64,000 nt of DNA. It comes from DALYDD01 sp031973395 (GTDB lineage: Bacteria > Patescibacteriota > Minisyncoccia > Phycocordibacterales > CAIZLB01). Below are positions 45,276-53,989 of this stretch, one piece after another. The translations under genes and the position numbers were made by a program. The notes beneath the pieces are model-generated. The model had not been told where the DNA came from. It searched no databases and saw only the letters and a program-made list of their open reading frames with translations. The stretch covers positions 4,801 through 68,800 of the forward strand of contig DALYDD010000005.1 in NCBI GenBank assembly GCA_031973395.1. The letters are read 5' to 3'. The number at the start of each line of letters is the position of its first letter. Within the stretch, counting starts at the first letter, position 1.

Positions 45276-48200
45276 TTATTTAGTCCAAAGATCCATTATC
45301 TTTGTAGTCGAAGTGAGGTATTCACCTGCGGGAGTACAAGAACTGGTACAATTTGGATCAGAGAATCTTTCGTAGACCTTGAGCTTAACCACACTATTTG
45401 ATTGCAAAACACGAGACATCATCGTTGGATTGAGGAATACAGCTTTCATGGGATGTACGAGATCGATATATCCATCCGAAACCTTTCCATAACCGATGAC
45501 TCCGTCCCATGGGGTTGCCTTTCTATCATCATTCAATACTGCGACAATAACTGCTGTGTCAGGTAGGTTGGCTTTCGTGAATGTTATCCTGTAAGGAGTA
45601 GCCATTGCCAGTTTTCTACTCTCAGCAGAATTAGTAATAGTTATTTTCGCATCTGATGATACGCGCACATTTCCATCAGAATCATCACAAATCGAACCTG
45701 AACATACACGAATCTTGTATACACCATCTGGAACAGATTCTATGTTGATTCCGTAATAATTAGTACCCTCAATACCAGAACTATTACCAGTTGACTGCAC
45801 GGTCTCTAGCTCAATGAGTGACCCGTCAGGTTTTACCAATGATACCTTGTGAGGACCCCTAGGCAACATTGATGCGAATTTTATATACATAAGCTTCCCC
45901 TTGCGAGCAAGACCTTCGGGACCAAAGTGTGATTCGACGGTAATCCGTGACATATCAGTTGTCTTAAATCCTTGAAGCAGTATAGGTGCGGGCCCTTGCG
46001 GGGTCGAGCTATTTTTGATAACGAAATCATATGACTTGTCAGCCACCAAACTATATGTAACGAGTACAGGGTATTCTTCTGGGTCATTATCATTTGGATA
46101 ATCAAATGTACCAGGCTTATAGTACCCAAATACACGATGATCGTCCTGAAGTCCAAAGCGAGTACCCGGATGAAGAAATGCAAATCGATTGTAATCGCCA
46201 ATGAATGGCTCCATGTTACCTGGAACAGTCCATCTATATAATCCGGTATTTGGTACGTTCTCAGCTATTTTCATTGCCTTACATTCTAATTTTTGCCAAA
46301 TAACCCCTATTTTATCCCTAGCACCGCAATTTTGCAGGTAGATGTCGATCGTGCTTTCAGTTTTTTTATTTGCCCAATATATATCATATGTCTTACCTGT
46401 CTCGTACACAGTTTGTTGTGTTGATGGAAATGCACCAGATCTCTCAGGTTTAAGAAATACTGGTCTTACACCCGTATAAGTCTCTTCGAAATCATAATTT
46501 ATGAAGACATCTTTCATAAACACATTAGAGAGACCGACCGGAACCCGCGATCCCCCAGCTCCACCAGTCCTATACCCCCTAAACAACTGCCTATCTGGCG
46601 GTGTGAGAGCAGTAGTCATCTGACCAAAGATATACCTCACACCAGAAACGAAGCAAGTAGAACAATCGAGGAATTTGGTCACATCGAACGTAAGTTTATT
46701 GTTGTCACCCAAGCTTCTGGATGATGGATATCCAGATAGAGTGGTCGAAAGAAGGTTTGTACCGTTAAGCGTCAAAATATCACTTTTATCAAACATATCN
46801 NNNNNNNNNCCTGCAGCAACTGCCGATGCTGACCCTGAATAAGAGCTCACATTTGCCCTGTCTCCATTTGCTTCCCCTGCACCATCGGATGCAAGAGTCC
46901 TGAATGTATAATCGTCTGATGATACTGTGTTACCTGATGAATCGCTAGACTGTACCTTGAAATGATACGTCGTACCAGGCTTAAGATTTTCTATTTTAGT
47001 GGCAACCTCTAACGCTGATTTTAATTGGTAATCACTATTCACAGGTAGATCAGCTTGAAATACCTTTTCATTGCCATAAGCTGCTGTTTCCCCAAATAAT
47101 ACCTTGTGCGTGTACGTATCCTTCGCATTAACCGACAGATCAGCAGAATTTATAAACCACCATACAATAGCAGTATCTTTTGTGGTTTGATGCTTTGGCT
47201 GACCACCAGCCGCAAAGACAGGTGATGTAATATCGGGAGGGGTCGTGAATGAAAATTCCTGAGACTGAACAGATACACCAGTCGACAGTTTCCCCCCAAC
47301 CCTTACCTTGTGAGTACGGCCGCCCAGAAAATCTATACTTATCTGATGGGCGTTTCTGTATCCTTCCAAGCAGGTAATCCCTCCCGTGTAAGAGACGCAG
47401 GTTTGTATCGCAGCATCTGACTGCCATTTGAATAGAACCCTATTTGTCCCTGGTATGTATGAGACTGTAATATTTGAAATTTTTGGATTAGTCGACTGAA
47501 TATTTAACACTGTCGCCGATTCTTGCGAAACAGGTGGAGTATTGTTTACAGAAGACCCACCTGTTGTGGTAAATTGCTGCAAGCCAGAACCCGAAGGAAA
47601 CTGACTTTGATTTCCAGATTTGTCAGATGATTTAACTCGAAAGCTGTAATTTTTTCCGGGTGTAAGACCGGTGAGAATTACAGAATGATTTGTCGAAACA
47701 CCTGTATCTGTCTTGGAACTATTGATGGATCCCCCACCCGAAGTATTCGTAACACCGTATTCGACAGTCCCGTCGGCGGGCTCATTTGTCGACCATGAGA
47801 TAGTGACACCAGTCTGTGTGATATTTCCAACCGATACATTTGATATAACAGGCGCCGTACGATCAGTCACAGATGTACTAGGCGCTGCGGTAACGGTTAA
47901 ATTCGTAGAAAAATATTCGCTCGGTCCTGAGTATCCAGGCATCACGAAGGTACTCCATTCGAATGTTCCCACAGGATATGTTTCAGGGATTTTACCACTA
48001 AAGATAGCCGTATTACCCGACCCTCCTGTCTTGGTGATATATATCTGTCTGTTAGTACCCAGAGCTTCCACATAAAATCCTTCTGTGTTTGTTAATGGAG
48101 TCGGAGTAATGATGGTCACCGTAAAAGACTGACCTTGCTGTAGTACATACGACGAAGCAGTCACTGATGTTGTGAGAGCACCTGATACTTGGGCTTTTTG

Positions 48201-48284
48201 ATTTTCAGTACCAGATGTAAATACTTTTGATAGACCAAACGCCAGTAAAGCGACGAGAATAGCCGCGTATATTATTTTTTTCAT
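45276..48284 (-). CDS. Large secreted FN3-domain protein (with assembly gap)
   Basis: About 1000 residues, interrupted by Ns at 46800-46809. N-terminal signal segment MKKIIYAAILVALLAFGLSK, then an immunoglobulin-like domain (about 30-130) and a clear fibronectin type III domain (DRTAPVISNVSVGNITQTGV ... TGLTPGKNYSFRVKSSD). A second FN3 is followed by a long region without recognised folds, including YDIYWANKKTESTIDIYLQNC and KPDGSLIELE. Minus-strand TATTAT ends eight bases before the ATG. The N terminus is nearly the same as that of the gene at 48985-50907. Probably displayed on the cell surface. Confidence 0.85.
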   Translation of the reverse strand: MKKIIYAAILVALLAFGLSKVFTSGTENQKAQVSGALTTSVTASSYVLQQGQSFTVTIITPTPLTNTEGFYVEALGTNRQIYITKTGGSGNTAIFSGKIPETYPVGTFEWSTFVMPGYSGPSEYFSTNLTVTAAPSTSVTDRTAPVISNVSVGNITQTGVTISWSTNEPADGTVEYGVTNTSGGGSINSSKTDTGVSTNHSVILTGLTPGKNYSFRVKSSDKSGNQSQFPSGSGLQQFTTTGGSSVNNTPPVSQESATVLNIQSTNPKISNITVSYIPGTNRVLFKWQSDAAIQTCVSYTGGITCLEGYRNAHQISIDFLGGRTHKVRVGGKLSTGVSVQSQEFSFTTPPDITSPVFAAGGQPKHQTTKDTAIVWWFINSADLSVNAKDTYTHKVLFGETAAYGNEKVFQADLPVNSDYQLKSALEVATKIENLKPGTTYHFKVQSSDSSGNTVSSDDYTFRTLASDGAGEANGDRANVSSYSGSASAVAAXXXXDMFDKSDILTLNGTNLLSTTLSGYPSSRSLGDNNKLTFDVTKFLDCSTCFVSGVRYIFGQMTTALTPPDRQLFRGYRTGGAGGSRVPVGLSNVFMKDVFINYDFEETYTGVRPVFLKPERSGAFPSTQQTVYETGKTYDIYWANKKTESTIDIYLQNCGARDKIGVIWQKLECKAMKIAENVPNTGLYRWTVPGNMEPFIGDYNRFAFLHPGTRFGLQDDHRVFGYYKPGTFDYPNDNDPEEYPVLVTYSLVADKSYDFVIKNSSTPQGPAPILLQGFKTTDMSRITVESHFGPEGLARKGKLMYIKFASMLPRGPHKVSLVKPDGSLIELETVQSTGNSSGIEGTNYYGINIESVPDGVYKIRVCSGSICDDSDGNVRVSSDAKITITNSAESRKLAMATPYRITFTKANLPDTAVIVAVLNDDRKATPWDGVIGYGKVSDGYIDLVHPMKAVFLNPTMMSRVLQSNSVVKLKVYERFSDPNCTSSCTPAGEYLTSTTKIMDLWTK

Positions 48285-48422
48285 TTATTGCAATAATAAC
48301 ACTTGGCAACCGAAATGTGGATGTGGATAAAAATTCTGAATTTGACTGTGAGCTCACACGGACACCTCACCCACCCGCCTGTCAACAACCCCGGAACGAT
48401 CGGCGAGTGTTTTGTGCGTGTC

Positions 48423-48865
48423 ATGAGCTCAATCATATATCAGTCGATCGAGGAACTTGATGGAAGAGAGGCGTTTTCACTGCTTTTTGTCTAGACCCCA
48501 GAACAAGCCTGGGAGCAAGTCAGACACAAGGAACATGTCGCCCTGNNNNNNNNNNAAGCGGGCCGTCTAGTCATAGACGTTAGAGATAAGTTCGAATACG
48601 AAGACCATCATATACCAGGGTCAGTGCATGTCTCCTTTCATGACTTGGATGATTATCTCGCAAAAAAAACGGAGAAACATTGACCAAACATTCGGCCGTC
48701 ATATTCGTCTGCACCCGCGGCAATACGAGTCGGCTTGCAGCATACAAAGCAGAGCGAGTCGGAATAAAGGCTATTAGCCTCAAAGGCGGGGGCGCTGAGT
48801 GGAGCAGGCTCGATCTTCCGAGAGTGCGTGCAGACGCATGCATTGTCAAATTTGACTTGAAGTGA
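48423..48865 (+). pseudogene. Rhodanese-like protein, broken by a stop and a frameshift
   Basis: Reading MSSIIYQSIEELDGREAF from 48423, an in-frame TAG at 48492-48494 precedes TPEQAWEQVRHKEHVAL. After the gap (48546-48555) comes the rhodanese core AGRLVIDVRDKFEYEDHHIPGSV. An eight-A run (48662-48669) then shifts the frame, and VIFVCTRGNTSRLAAYKAE, the active-site Cys loop, and SLKGGGAEW follow. One more A would restore the frame. The stop can be a mutation or an error; the A8 run is a typical slippage site. Confidence 0.7.
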
Positions 48866-48984
48866 CGTCGCACGTGACCCACGGAATCACGAGTGCCAGG
48901 CAGGTCCCGGTAAGCAAAAAACAATGGCTACCGAACGGGAGGATCATTCAGTGGTCAATACCGACCGGCAAACGCAATCAGGGA

Positions 48985-50907
48985 TTATTTAACTATAGTG
49001 ATCTTTGGGGTAATGACACTGTACATATCAATGTGGAAAGCGAGAGGTGTTTCAAATTTTTCAGCATCACATTGAAAATCTGGAATTCGAATCTCCACAT
49101 ATCCTTGCGATAGAAAATTTGAAAAGTTTATGGTGGATTTCTGGTTTTGATTCAAGATAAACGCCCCCAATGTAGGACCCTTTGAATTACACTTTTTGGG
49201 AAGTGCCTTAGTCGATGCGAACAATTCATTGTGACGATCAGCTTGAAGAGAAATCGACGTCATAAGTGCTTGGTCATTGGGCAGAAAAAGCATCTGATCC
49301 TTTGGAATATAAACCTTAATAAGATCACCTCGCTTTGCCGTATTCGTGCTTAGTGTCACCTTTGTCGGGTTTACAACCTGACCATATTCAGGATCAAGAT
49401 CCGGAACATTAAGAGAAATCTTCTCCAACTCTTTTATCAAGTGATTATGACTATCCGTCTTCAGCCTGACAGACAACGAAACTTTTTGATCAGGAAACGA
49501 GGATCGCAAAGTCCTATCGAAGATACTAGGGAGGATGGTTTTCCCGCTGAGGCTATACTGGCCAGAAATAGAAGACGGGTTAACGAAATACATGTCAAAT
49601 TCGATACTCCCGGACGGGCTATCAAGTCTGAAAAGACCTGGAACTATGCGACCTGGGCGACCGCTCTTGCCGGAAAGAACTGTCAGGTTCTTTATACCCA
49701 CATTATAAGACGTGCGTTCTACAGAGACATATGTATTTCCGTCATCTGAAACGCCAGACCAGTCAACTCGAAACCTATATTTCTTTCCTGGGACAGAATA
49801 CATGGACACTTTTGGCAAAGATGAGACCACATAAGCCGATTGCACCGAGAACGGAGTCAAGATTTTCTTATCATTTACATATGTCTCAAGAGTATGATTG
49901 CCTGCCGAGATATTGAGCGGAACCTTGAATTCAATGCGCGCGTCTTTTCTGCGCTCACTTGGGCTGTAGTTTTGAGAAAAACCTGTATCATGGCCGGATA
50001 TATTCCAAGACACATTCGTAAAATCAGAAGGACTTTGAACCCTAAAGACCAGTGACTCGAGCGGGCTGGCAAGAGAACTCTTTTCCAACGTCACTTGATG
50101 TGTTCCTGCAACTGTCGTGACGGTCAAATCAGCAGGATAGGAGACTGTCTTTGAGAATGCTGCGGATTTATATGTAACACCTAATTTGTATACGCCTGCT
50201 TTATTGATGCCTATATCCTTGTTTATGCCACTCTGATATGTACTTTGCAGATATGACCCAGCAGCAACGACAGAGGTTTCCGATCCTCCTGATACTTTGC
50301 GGGTTGCGAAAATCTCATATTTTACTTCTGGATCATTACTCATATCTCCATACTTGCGAGCTTCAGAAACTGAAATTGTTGGGGGATTTTCCAAGCTGAC
50401 TCGTATGGTACCCTTTGTGTCTACGGTGGTTTTATCAACAGTGATACTCGGATCTTTTGTCCGTATGGCAGAATTGGTAACCTGGTTTTGCGGCGCAGCC
50501 TTTTCCACCACATACTGCCCGTCAAAGAACCAGTCGAGGTTGCGGACACTGTCAGTATCAGCGACTATGAGCTCGTATGCACCCGGGGCGACATCTGTGG
50601 GTACCTGAGTAGTAAACGTGACAGTTTTTCCAGATACGGCCGTCTTGGTCAGGTACATCTGCTTGTTTGTATTCAAGAATTCCGCGTACAATCGCTTGTT
50701 TGTCTCCACGTAAGGATTCCTAAAGGTGAGAGAGAGCGTGAGAGTCTGTCCTTGCGTGAACTTCGTACCGGTTATCATGCCAGCAGTGATGACCTGCGAC
50801 GAATTTGATACTTGGGCTTTTTGATTTTCAGCACCAGACATGTATACCTTTGACATTCCATACGCCAGCAAGGTGACCAGAACAAGAGCATATATTATTT
50901 TTTTCAT
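48985..50907 (-). CDS. Large secreted protein sharing its leader with the FN3 protein
   Basis: 640 residues. The N terminus MKKIIYALVLVTLLAYGMSK...ENQKAQVS is nearly the same as in the neighbouring FN3 protein (signal segment about 1-20), while the rest differs. Beta-rich repeated domains of roughly 90-100 residues, possibly immunoglobulin-like, fill the remainder (for example TKGTIRVSLENPPTISVSE, VTLSTNTAKRGDLIKVYIP). Minus-strand TACAAT (50917-50922) ends nine bases before the ATG. Likely an exported surface protein. Confidence 0.8.
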   Translation of the reverse strand: MKKIIYALVLVTLLAYGMSKVYMSGAENQKAQVSNSSQVITAGMITGTKFTQGQTLTLSLTFRNPYVETNKRLYAEFLNTNKQMYLTKTAVSGKTVTFTTQVPTDVAPGAYELIVADTDSVRNLDWFFDGQYVVEKAAPQNQVTNSAIRTKDPSITVDKTTVDTKGTIRVSLENPPTISVSEARKYGDMSNDPEVKYEIFATRKVSGGSETSVVAAGSYLQSTYQSGINKDIGINKAGVYKLGVTYKSAAFSKTVSYPADLTVTTVAGTHQVTLEKSSLASPLESLVFRVQSPSDFTNVSWNISGHDTGFSQNYSPSERRKDARIEFKVPLNISAGNHTLETYVNDKKILTPFSVQSAYVVSSLPKVSMYSVPGKKYRFRVDWSGVSDDGNTYVSVERTSYNVGIKNLTVLSGKSGRPGRIVPGLFRLDSPSGSIEFDMYFVNPSSISGQYSLSGKTILPSIFDRTLRSSFPDQKVSLSVRLKTDSHNHLIKELEKISLNVPDLDPEYGQVVNPTKVTLSTNTAKRGDLIKVYIPKDQMLFLPNDQALMTSISLQADRHNELFASTKALPKKCNSKGPTLGAFILNQNQKSTINFSNFLSQGYVEIRIPDFQCDAEKFETPLAFHIDMYSVITPKITIVK

Positions 50908-51062
50908 TATCGATCAATTGTATAACACATGTTTTATGCGCACCACTCTGACATATCCACACACCCCTTTCTCTCTGCCTTAGCAATATATAAAGGATAA
51001 ACATTGGCGAAGACCATGGTATAGATTCGGTGTTTTTTCATAAAATGCTTATATTAGTAGTA

Positions 51063-52229
51063 CTATAGCTTAAACACAAAACCATTTCTATTCAATGTAT
51101 ACACCCCATTCTCATCCAGCGAAATACCATTCTCTGCAAAATTCTCCCGAGACAGATGATTGATAAGGCGAATGGCTGCGCCGTTTTGATCCAGCACCGG
51201 AGCCCCGGTTGCAGCATTGATATGCACTGGCACAACTTTAACCGACTGAATAGTTCTGTCTGGCTCGATATTCACAACCAAAATGCCAGAAATGCCAAGA
51301 AAATCTCTTGTTGATAATTTATTTGATGCATAGAAATTACCGAGAGAATAAGCAATGATCTTTTCTTTATACATCTCGATACCACGTAAAACATGAGGGC
51401 CAGAACCGAGCACCATATCTGCTCCTGCATCAATCATGGTATGAGCAATTTTTTGAGTATCGCCTCTATTTTCTCCCAAATATATTTCATCACCCTCAGG
51501 TACCATGAGATGAGAAGACCCTTCGCCTCCCGCATGAATCATAGCCACCACTATATCCGCCTGTTTTCTCGCTTCGCTAATCATGGCGATTATTTCTTTT
51601 TTGTTTAGTAAAGAATTCAGCTGATAATTCTGCGCAAAGCCAACAAAAGCCACGGTGCCTTTAGAGGTTTCAACAAGAGCAATCTTGCCTTTAGCGCCAG
51701 TATGTTTAATACCGACACTATCGAGAGCGCTTTGCGTATCTATAAAGCCAGACATACCGAAATCAAAAGAATGGTTATTGGCAATATTTACAACATCAAA
51801 ACCTTCCAGCTTAAGCACATTTGCAAAATCAGGACTTCCTCTGAGCATAAAACAATTCGACTTTCCCATTTTGTCGCACTTGGACTTATGGTCTTCGCTC
51901 TCACTAATAACCCCCTCCAAATTTCCAGTCATAATATCCAATGATGTAAACAAGGTTGTGAACGAATCAAATGACGGTGTTGTCATTGGCGCCATATCCC
52001 CTACCCAGCCAATAGTTATCGATTGATCTGAAACATCAATATGATCAAGTGATGCCGTTGTTATCTTTTTTTCCGCCTTGGCTGTAACTTGTTCATAGAG
52101 AATTTTATCTCCAGCACTCAAAACAGTCGCACCTGAGTTACCATCAGTACGCATATGCTTAAAAACAAAATATCCAGCCGCACTCACAGCTACTAGAAGT
52201 AGGATTGTTAGTAAATATTTTAAACCCAT
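51063..52229 (-). CDS. CapA-family metallophosphatase-like protein
   Basis: PgsA/CapA family, which includes poly-gamma-glutamate export proteins, with a calcineurin-like fold. N-terminal anchor (about 5-21). Metal-site motifs are IGWVGDMAPM, MTGNLEGVIS, NIANNHSFDFG, VAMIHAGGEGS and GSGPHVLRGIEMY. 388 residues. Its actual substrate is unknown in organisms like this one. Minus-strand TATGAT (52239-52244) ends nine bases before the ATG. Confidence 0.88.
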   Translation of the reverse strand: MGLKYLLTILLLVAVSAAGYFVFKHMRTDGNSGATVLSAGDKILYEQVTAKAEKKITTASLDHIDVSDQSITIGWVGDMAPMTTPSFDSFTTLFTSLDIMTGNLEGVISESEDHKSKCDKMGKSNCFMLRGSPDFANVLKLEGFDVVNIANNHSFDFGMSGFIDTQSALDSVGIKHTGAKGKIALVETSKGTVAFVGFAQNYQLNSLLNKKEIIAMISEARKQADIVVAMIHAGGEGSSHLMVPEGDEIYLGENRGDTQKIAHTMIDAGADMVLGSGPHVLRGIEMYKEKIIAYSLGNFYASNKLSTRDFLGISGILVVNIEPDRTIQSVKVVPVHINAATGAPVLDQNGAAIRLINHLSRENFAENGISLDENGVYTLNRNGFVFKL

Positions 52230-52262
52230 TTAATTAACATCATATCATGCCGGCCTTCACAG

Positions 52263-52308
52263 GTTTTCCTACTGACGAAACATGGCTTCGACTGTCACAC
52301 CACAAGGA
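52263..52308 (+). repeat. Degenerate repeat X, copy 1
   Basis: About 46 bases starting GTTTTCCTACTGACG and ending CTGTCACACCACAAGGA. It matches copy 2 at 52731-52776 at most positions and in the same orientation. The two copies flank the small gene at 52348-52581. Confidence 0.5.
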
Positions 52309-52347
52309 ATGTGTATAAGTACACTGATAATATGTTAATATGTGTTC

Positions 52348-52581
52348 ATGCCAGGCGGAGTAGAAAATCATAAAACACCCTCAGAAATGTCGAAATGGGA
52401 ATTGATAATTTCGACTATTGCTTCAATCTTTTTAGGGGTATTTATTTTGATTTATTTTCTCATGAATCAGGATAGTTTTAATTTAATTAGTGTAAAAAGC
52501 CTTATTCTATTCGGAACAGTTGCTTTATCTTTTTTTGTTGGGTATACATGCCTACGTGAATTCAAAAGAAGGAAGTTTTAG
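52348..52581 (+). CDS. Small two-span membrane protein
   Basis: 77 residues: polar N terminus, two hydrophobic spans (about 19-40 and 50-65) and a basic end (REFKRRKF). The ATG at 52348 lies six bases from TAATAT (52336-52341), favouring it over an upstream GTG. No family recognised. It ends at a very long perfect hairpin. Confidence 0.55.
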   Translation: MPGGVENHKTPSEMSKWELIISTIASIFLGVFILIYFLMNQDSFNLISVKSLILFGTVALSFFVGYTCLREFKRRKF

Positions 52582-52598
52582 TTTGTGCTTTCGCTCCG

Positions 52599-52650
52599 TT
52601 ACATCAAAACAAAAGGACTACACTGCTGCAGTCCTTTTGTTTTGATGTAA
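52599..52650 (+). terminator. Long perfect hairpin
   Basis: Twenty-one-base arms TTACATCAAAACAAAAGGACT (52599-52619, given as one 21-mer in two halves: TTACATCAAAAC + AAAAGGACT) and its complement (52630-52650) around a ten-base loop. It contains TTTTGTTTTG on the descending side, so it can terminate, but it is far longer than needed. Confidence 0.7.
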
Positions 52651-52730
52651 GCTCACAGAGAATAAGTCAATTGTGGTCACGGATAATTCCTTCGCCGTCG
52701 CTCAGGAATTTCCTCGACCCCGCCTCGCCC

Positions 52731-52776
52731 GTTTTCCCTGCTGGGAAAACACGGCTCCGGCCGTCACACCAAAAGA
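52731..52776 (+). repeat. Degenerate repeat X, copy 2
   Basis: Begins with the perfect hairpin GTTTTCCCTGCTGGGAAAAC and ends CCGTCACACCAAAAGA; see copy 1. Nearby are a 7-bp hairpin AATTCCT...AGGAATT (52685-52710) and a hairpin with T-run (AGAAAAAC.CCAAC...GTTGG.GTTTTTCT, about 52772-52802). The whole 52651-52922 stretch holds no gene. Confidence 0.5.
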
Positions 52777-52922
52777 AAAACACCAACGCAGGTTGGGTTT
52801 TTCTATTTATGTGAGCCTTCTCGAGATAGAACCCAAAGGTTCGTTACCCTGTAAGGTTACTTTTAATGTTTTTGTGATAACACGTCGACCCTTCTCGTGT
52901 GTAGACGATTTTACGCTGAACA

Positions 52923-53630
52923 CTATCTGACTTCCAATAAAACCTTTGGTTTTGTGTTGAGTATCTTTTCTCGAATTTCGGGAAATATTTCTCCTTTTTG
53001 TATTTTCTCAACCATCCTTGTAACTTCTCCGTCAAACGGATACACGTATGCGTCACATACTATTCCCGCAATGGGGACGCATGCCGTTATTTCAGGCAAT
53101 TCTTCAATGATATATGAGCCTAGCTTGTGTATATTCTGATCTGAATACACCGCACCCTTCCTTGCAATATAATTGTGAACAAACCCATAGATTGTATTTT
53201 TAAAATCTTCATTTTTTTCGTAATACTCGTACAAAAAATTAACTTGCGCTTGATACTCTGGAGTAATTACGTCATTCCATGTGGTATATATAATCCTGTC
53301 TCTTTCTTCCTCAGTCAGGTTGCTTTCAATAAGCGGTTTAAGTTTAGCCATAAAGTCGTCAACCATAGCCTTCACACGCTCTGAAGCTTTTTCTTTGCTT
53401 ATATTTTCAATGACCTCCACAGTGATTACATGTAACGAATCAACGATGTTAAAGATGACTTTTTGATCGGAATGGTTCAGCGTCCATTTAATTAAACCCA
53501 AGGTATTATCTGGAGTGAACCACTTATTGCCAAGACTAATGCCGATATTTATAGTGAAATGCTTGATAGACGAAATAATATCTTCTTTTTCAAAATATCC
53601 TCTAGTTTTGTGAAGCCTAAAATGCGCCAT
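52923..53630 (-). CDS. tRNA-dependent cyclodipeptide synthase
   Basis: Makes cyclic dipeptides from two aminoacyl-tRNAs; class-Ic-synthetase-like fold without ATP use. The 235 residues fit the family. The catalytic Ser lies in NIGISLGNKWF (Ser32, aligning with AlbC Ser37). The second conserved block, SYIIEELPE, supplies the Tyr and Glu aligning with AlbC Tyr178 and Glu182, and AYVYPFDGE provides the YP of the XYP-type subfamily. The middle DVITPEYQAQVNFLYEYYEKNEDFK matches the AlbC EYR...FEED.EF region. CDPSs are known from Parcubacteria. Products cannot be predicted by eye. No tailoring gene (oxidase, P450) is adjacent. A second CDPS lies at 63.4 kb. Confidence 0.85.
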   Translation of the reverse strand: MAHFRLHKTRGYFEKEDIISSIKHFTINIGISLGNKWFTPDNTLGLIKWTLNHSDQKVIFNIVDSLHVITVEVIENISKEKASERVKAMVDDFMAKLKPLIESNLTEEERDRIIYTTWNDVITPEYQAQVNFLYEYYEKNEDFKNTIYGFVHNYIARKGAVYSDQNIHKLGSYIIEELPEITACVPIAGIVCDAYVYPFDGEVTRMVEKIQKGEIFPEIREKILNTKPKVLLEVR

Positions 53631-53673
53631 TTTTGTAGTTAATTTAATAAGCTACTCGTGCTAGCTGTTGATG

Positions 53674-53692
53674 GTGACCCCACAGAGAATCG
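53674..53692 (-). repeat. Direct repeat of the tRNA-Glu 3' end (att-like)
   Basis: GTGACCCCACAGAGAATCG is identical to 53851-53869, the 3' end of tRNA-Glu, 177 bases away. Between the two copies is a 12-base inverted copy of the T-loop region (TTCGATTCTCTG, 53771-53782), a 9-bp hairpin GCGATGTGC/GCACATCGC (53785-53806), and a longer imperfect stem (about 53702-53768). This is the pattern left by an integrase acting at a tRNA gene. Confidence 0.6.
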
Positions 53693-53851
53693 GTCCTTAC
53701 AGGACCAGTACAGGTTTCCCATTTTCTCACACTTCGCTACGCTCAGTGCTCGAAAATATGGGAGAACCTTTTCGATTCTCTGACGCGATGTGCGCAGGCA
53801 CATCGCTTGGGGCCCCACTTCGCAAAAGCACCTGACGGTGTTTTGCTCGTG

Positions 53852-53923
53852 TGACCCCACAGAGAATCGAACTCTGATTTGAGCATTGAGAACGCTCCGT
53901 CCTAACCGTTAGACGATGGGGCC
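53852..53923 (-). tRNA. tRNA-Glu (CTC)
   Basis: Minus-strand cloverleaf: acceptor GGCCCCA pairs with TGGGGTC, D arm GTC...GAC, anticodon stem GAGCG/TGCTC around the loop TTCTCAA with anticodon CTC, T arm CAGAG-TTCGATT-CTCTG, discriminator A. About 72 nt. CCA is not encoded. It lies between the CDPS and the PBP gene. Confidence 0.93.
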
Positions 53924-53989
53924 ATATCCTTTCGGACTGCTCCCTATTCTACATTTTTCAGACCAAAAATAAAGCCCTTGTAAAACCCC

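Noticed and set aside
53639..53860. 73-codon frame beside tRNA-Glu
   Set aside because: It runs through the tRNA repeat, the hairpins and the tRNA 3' end; a by-product of repeat sequence.
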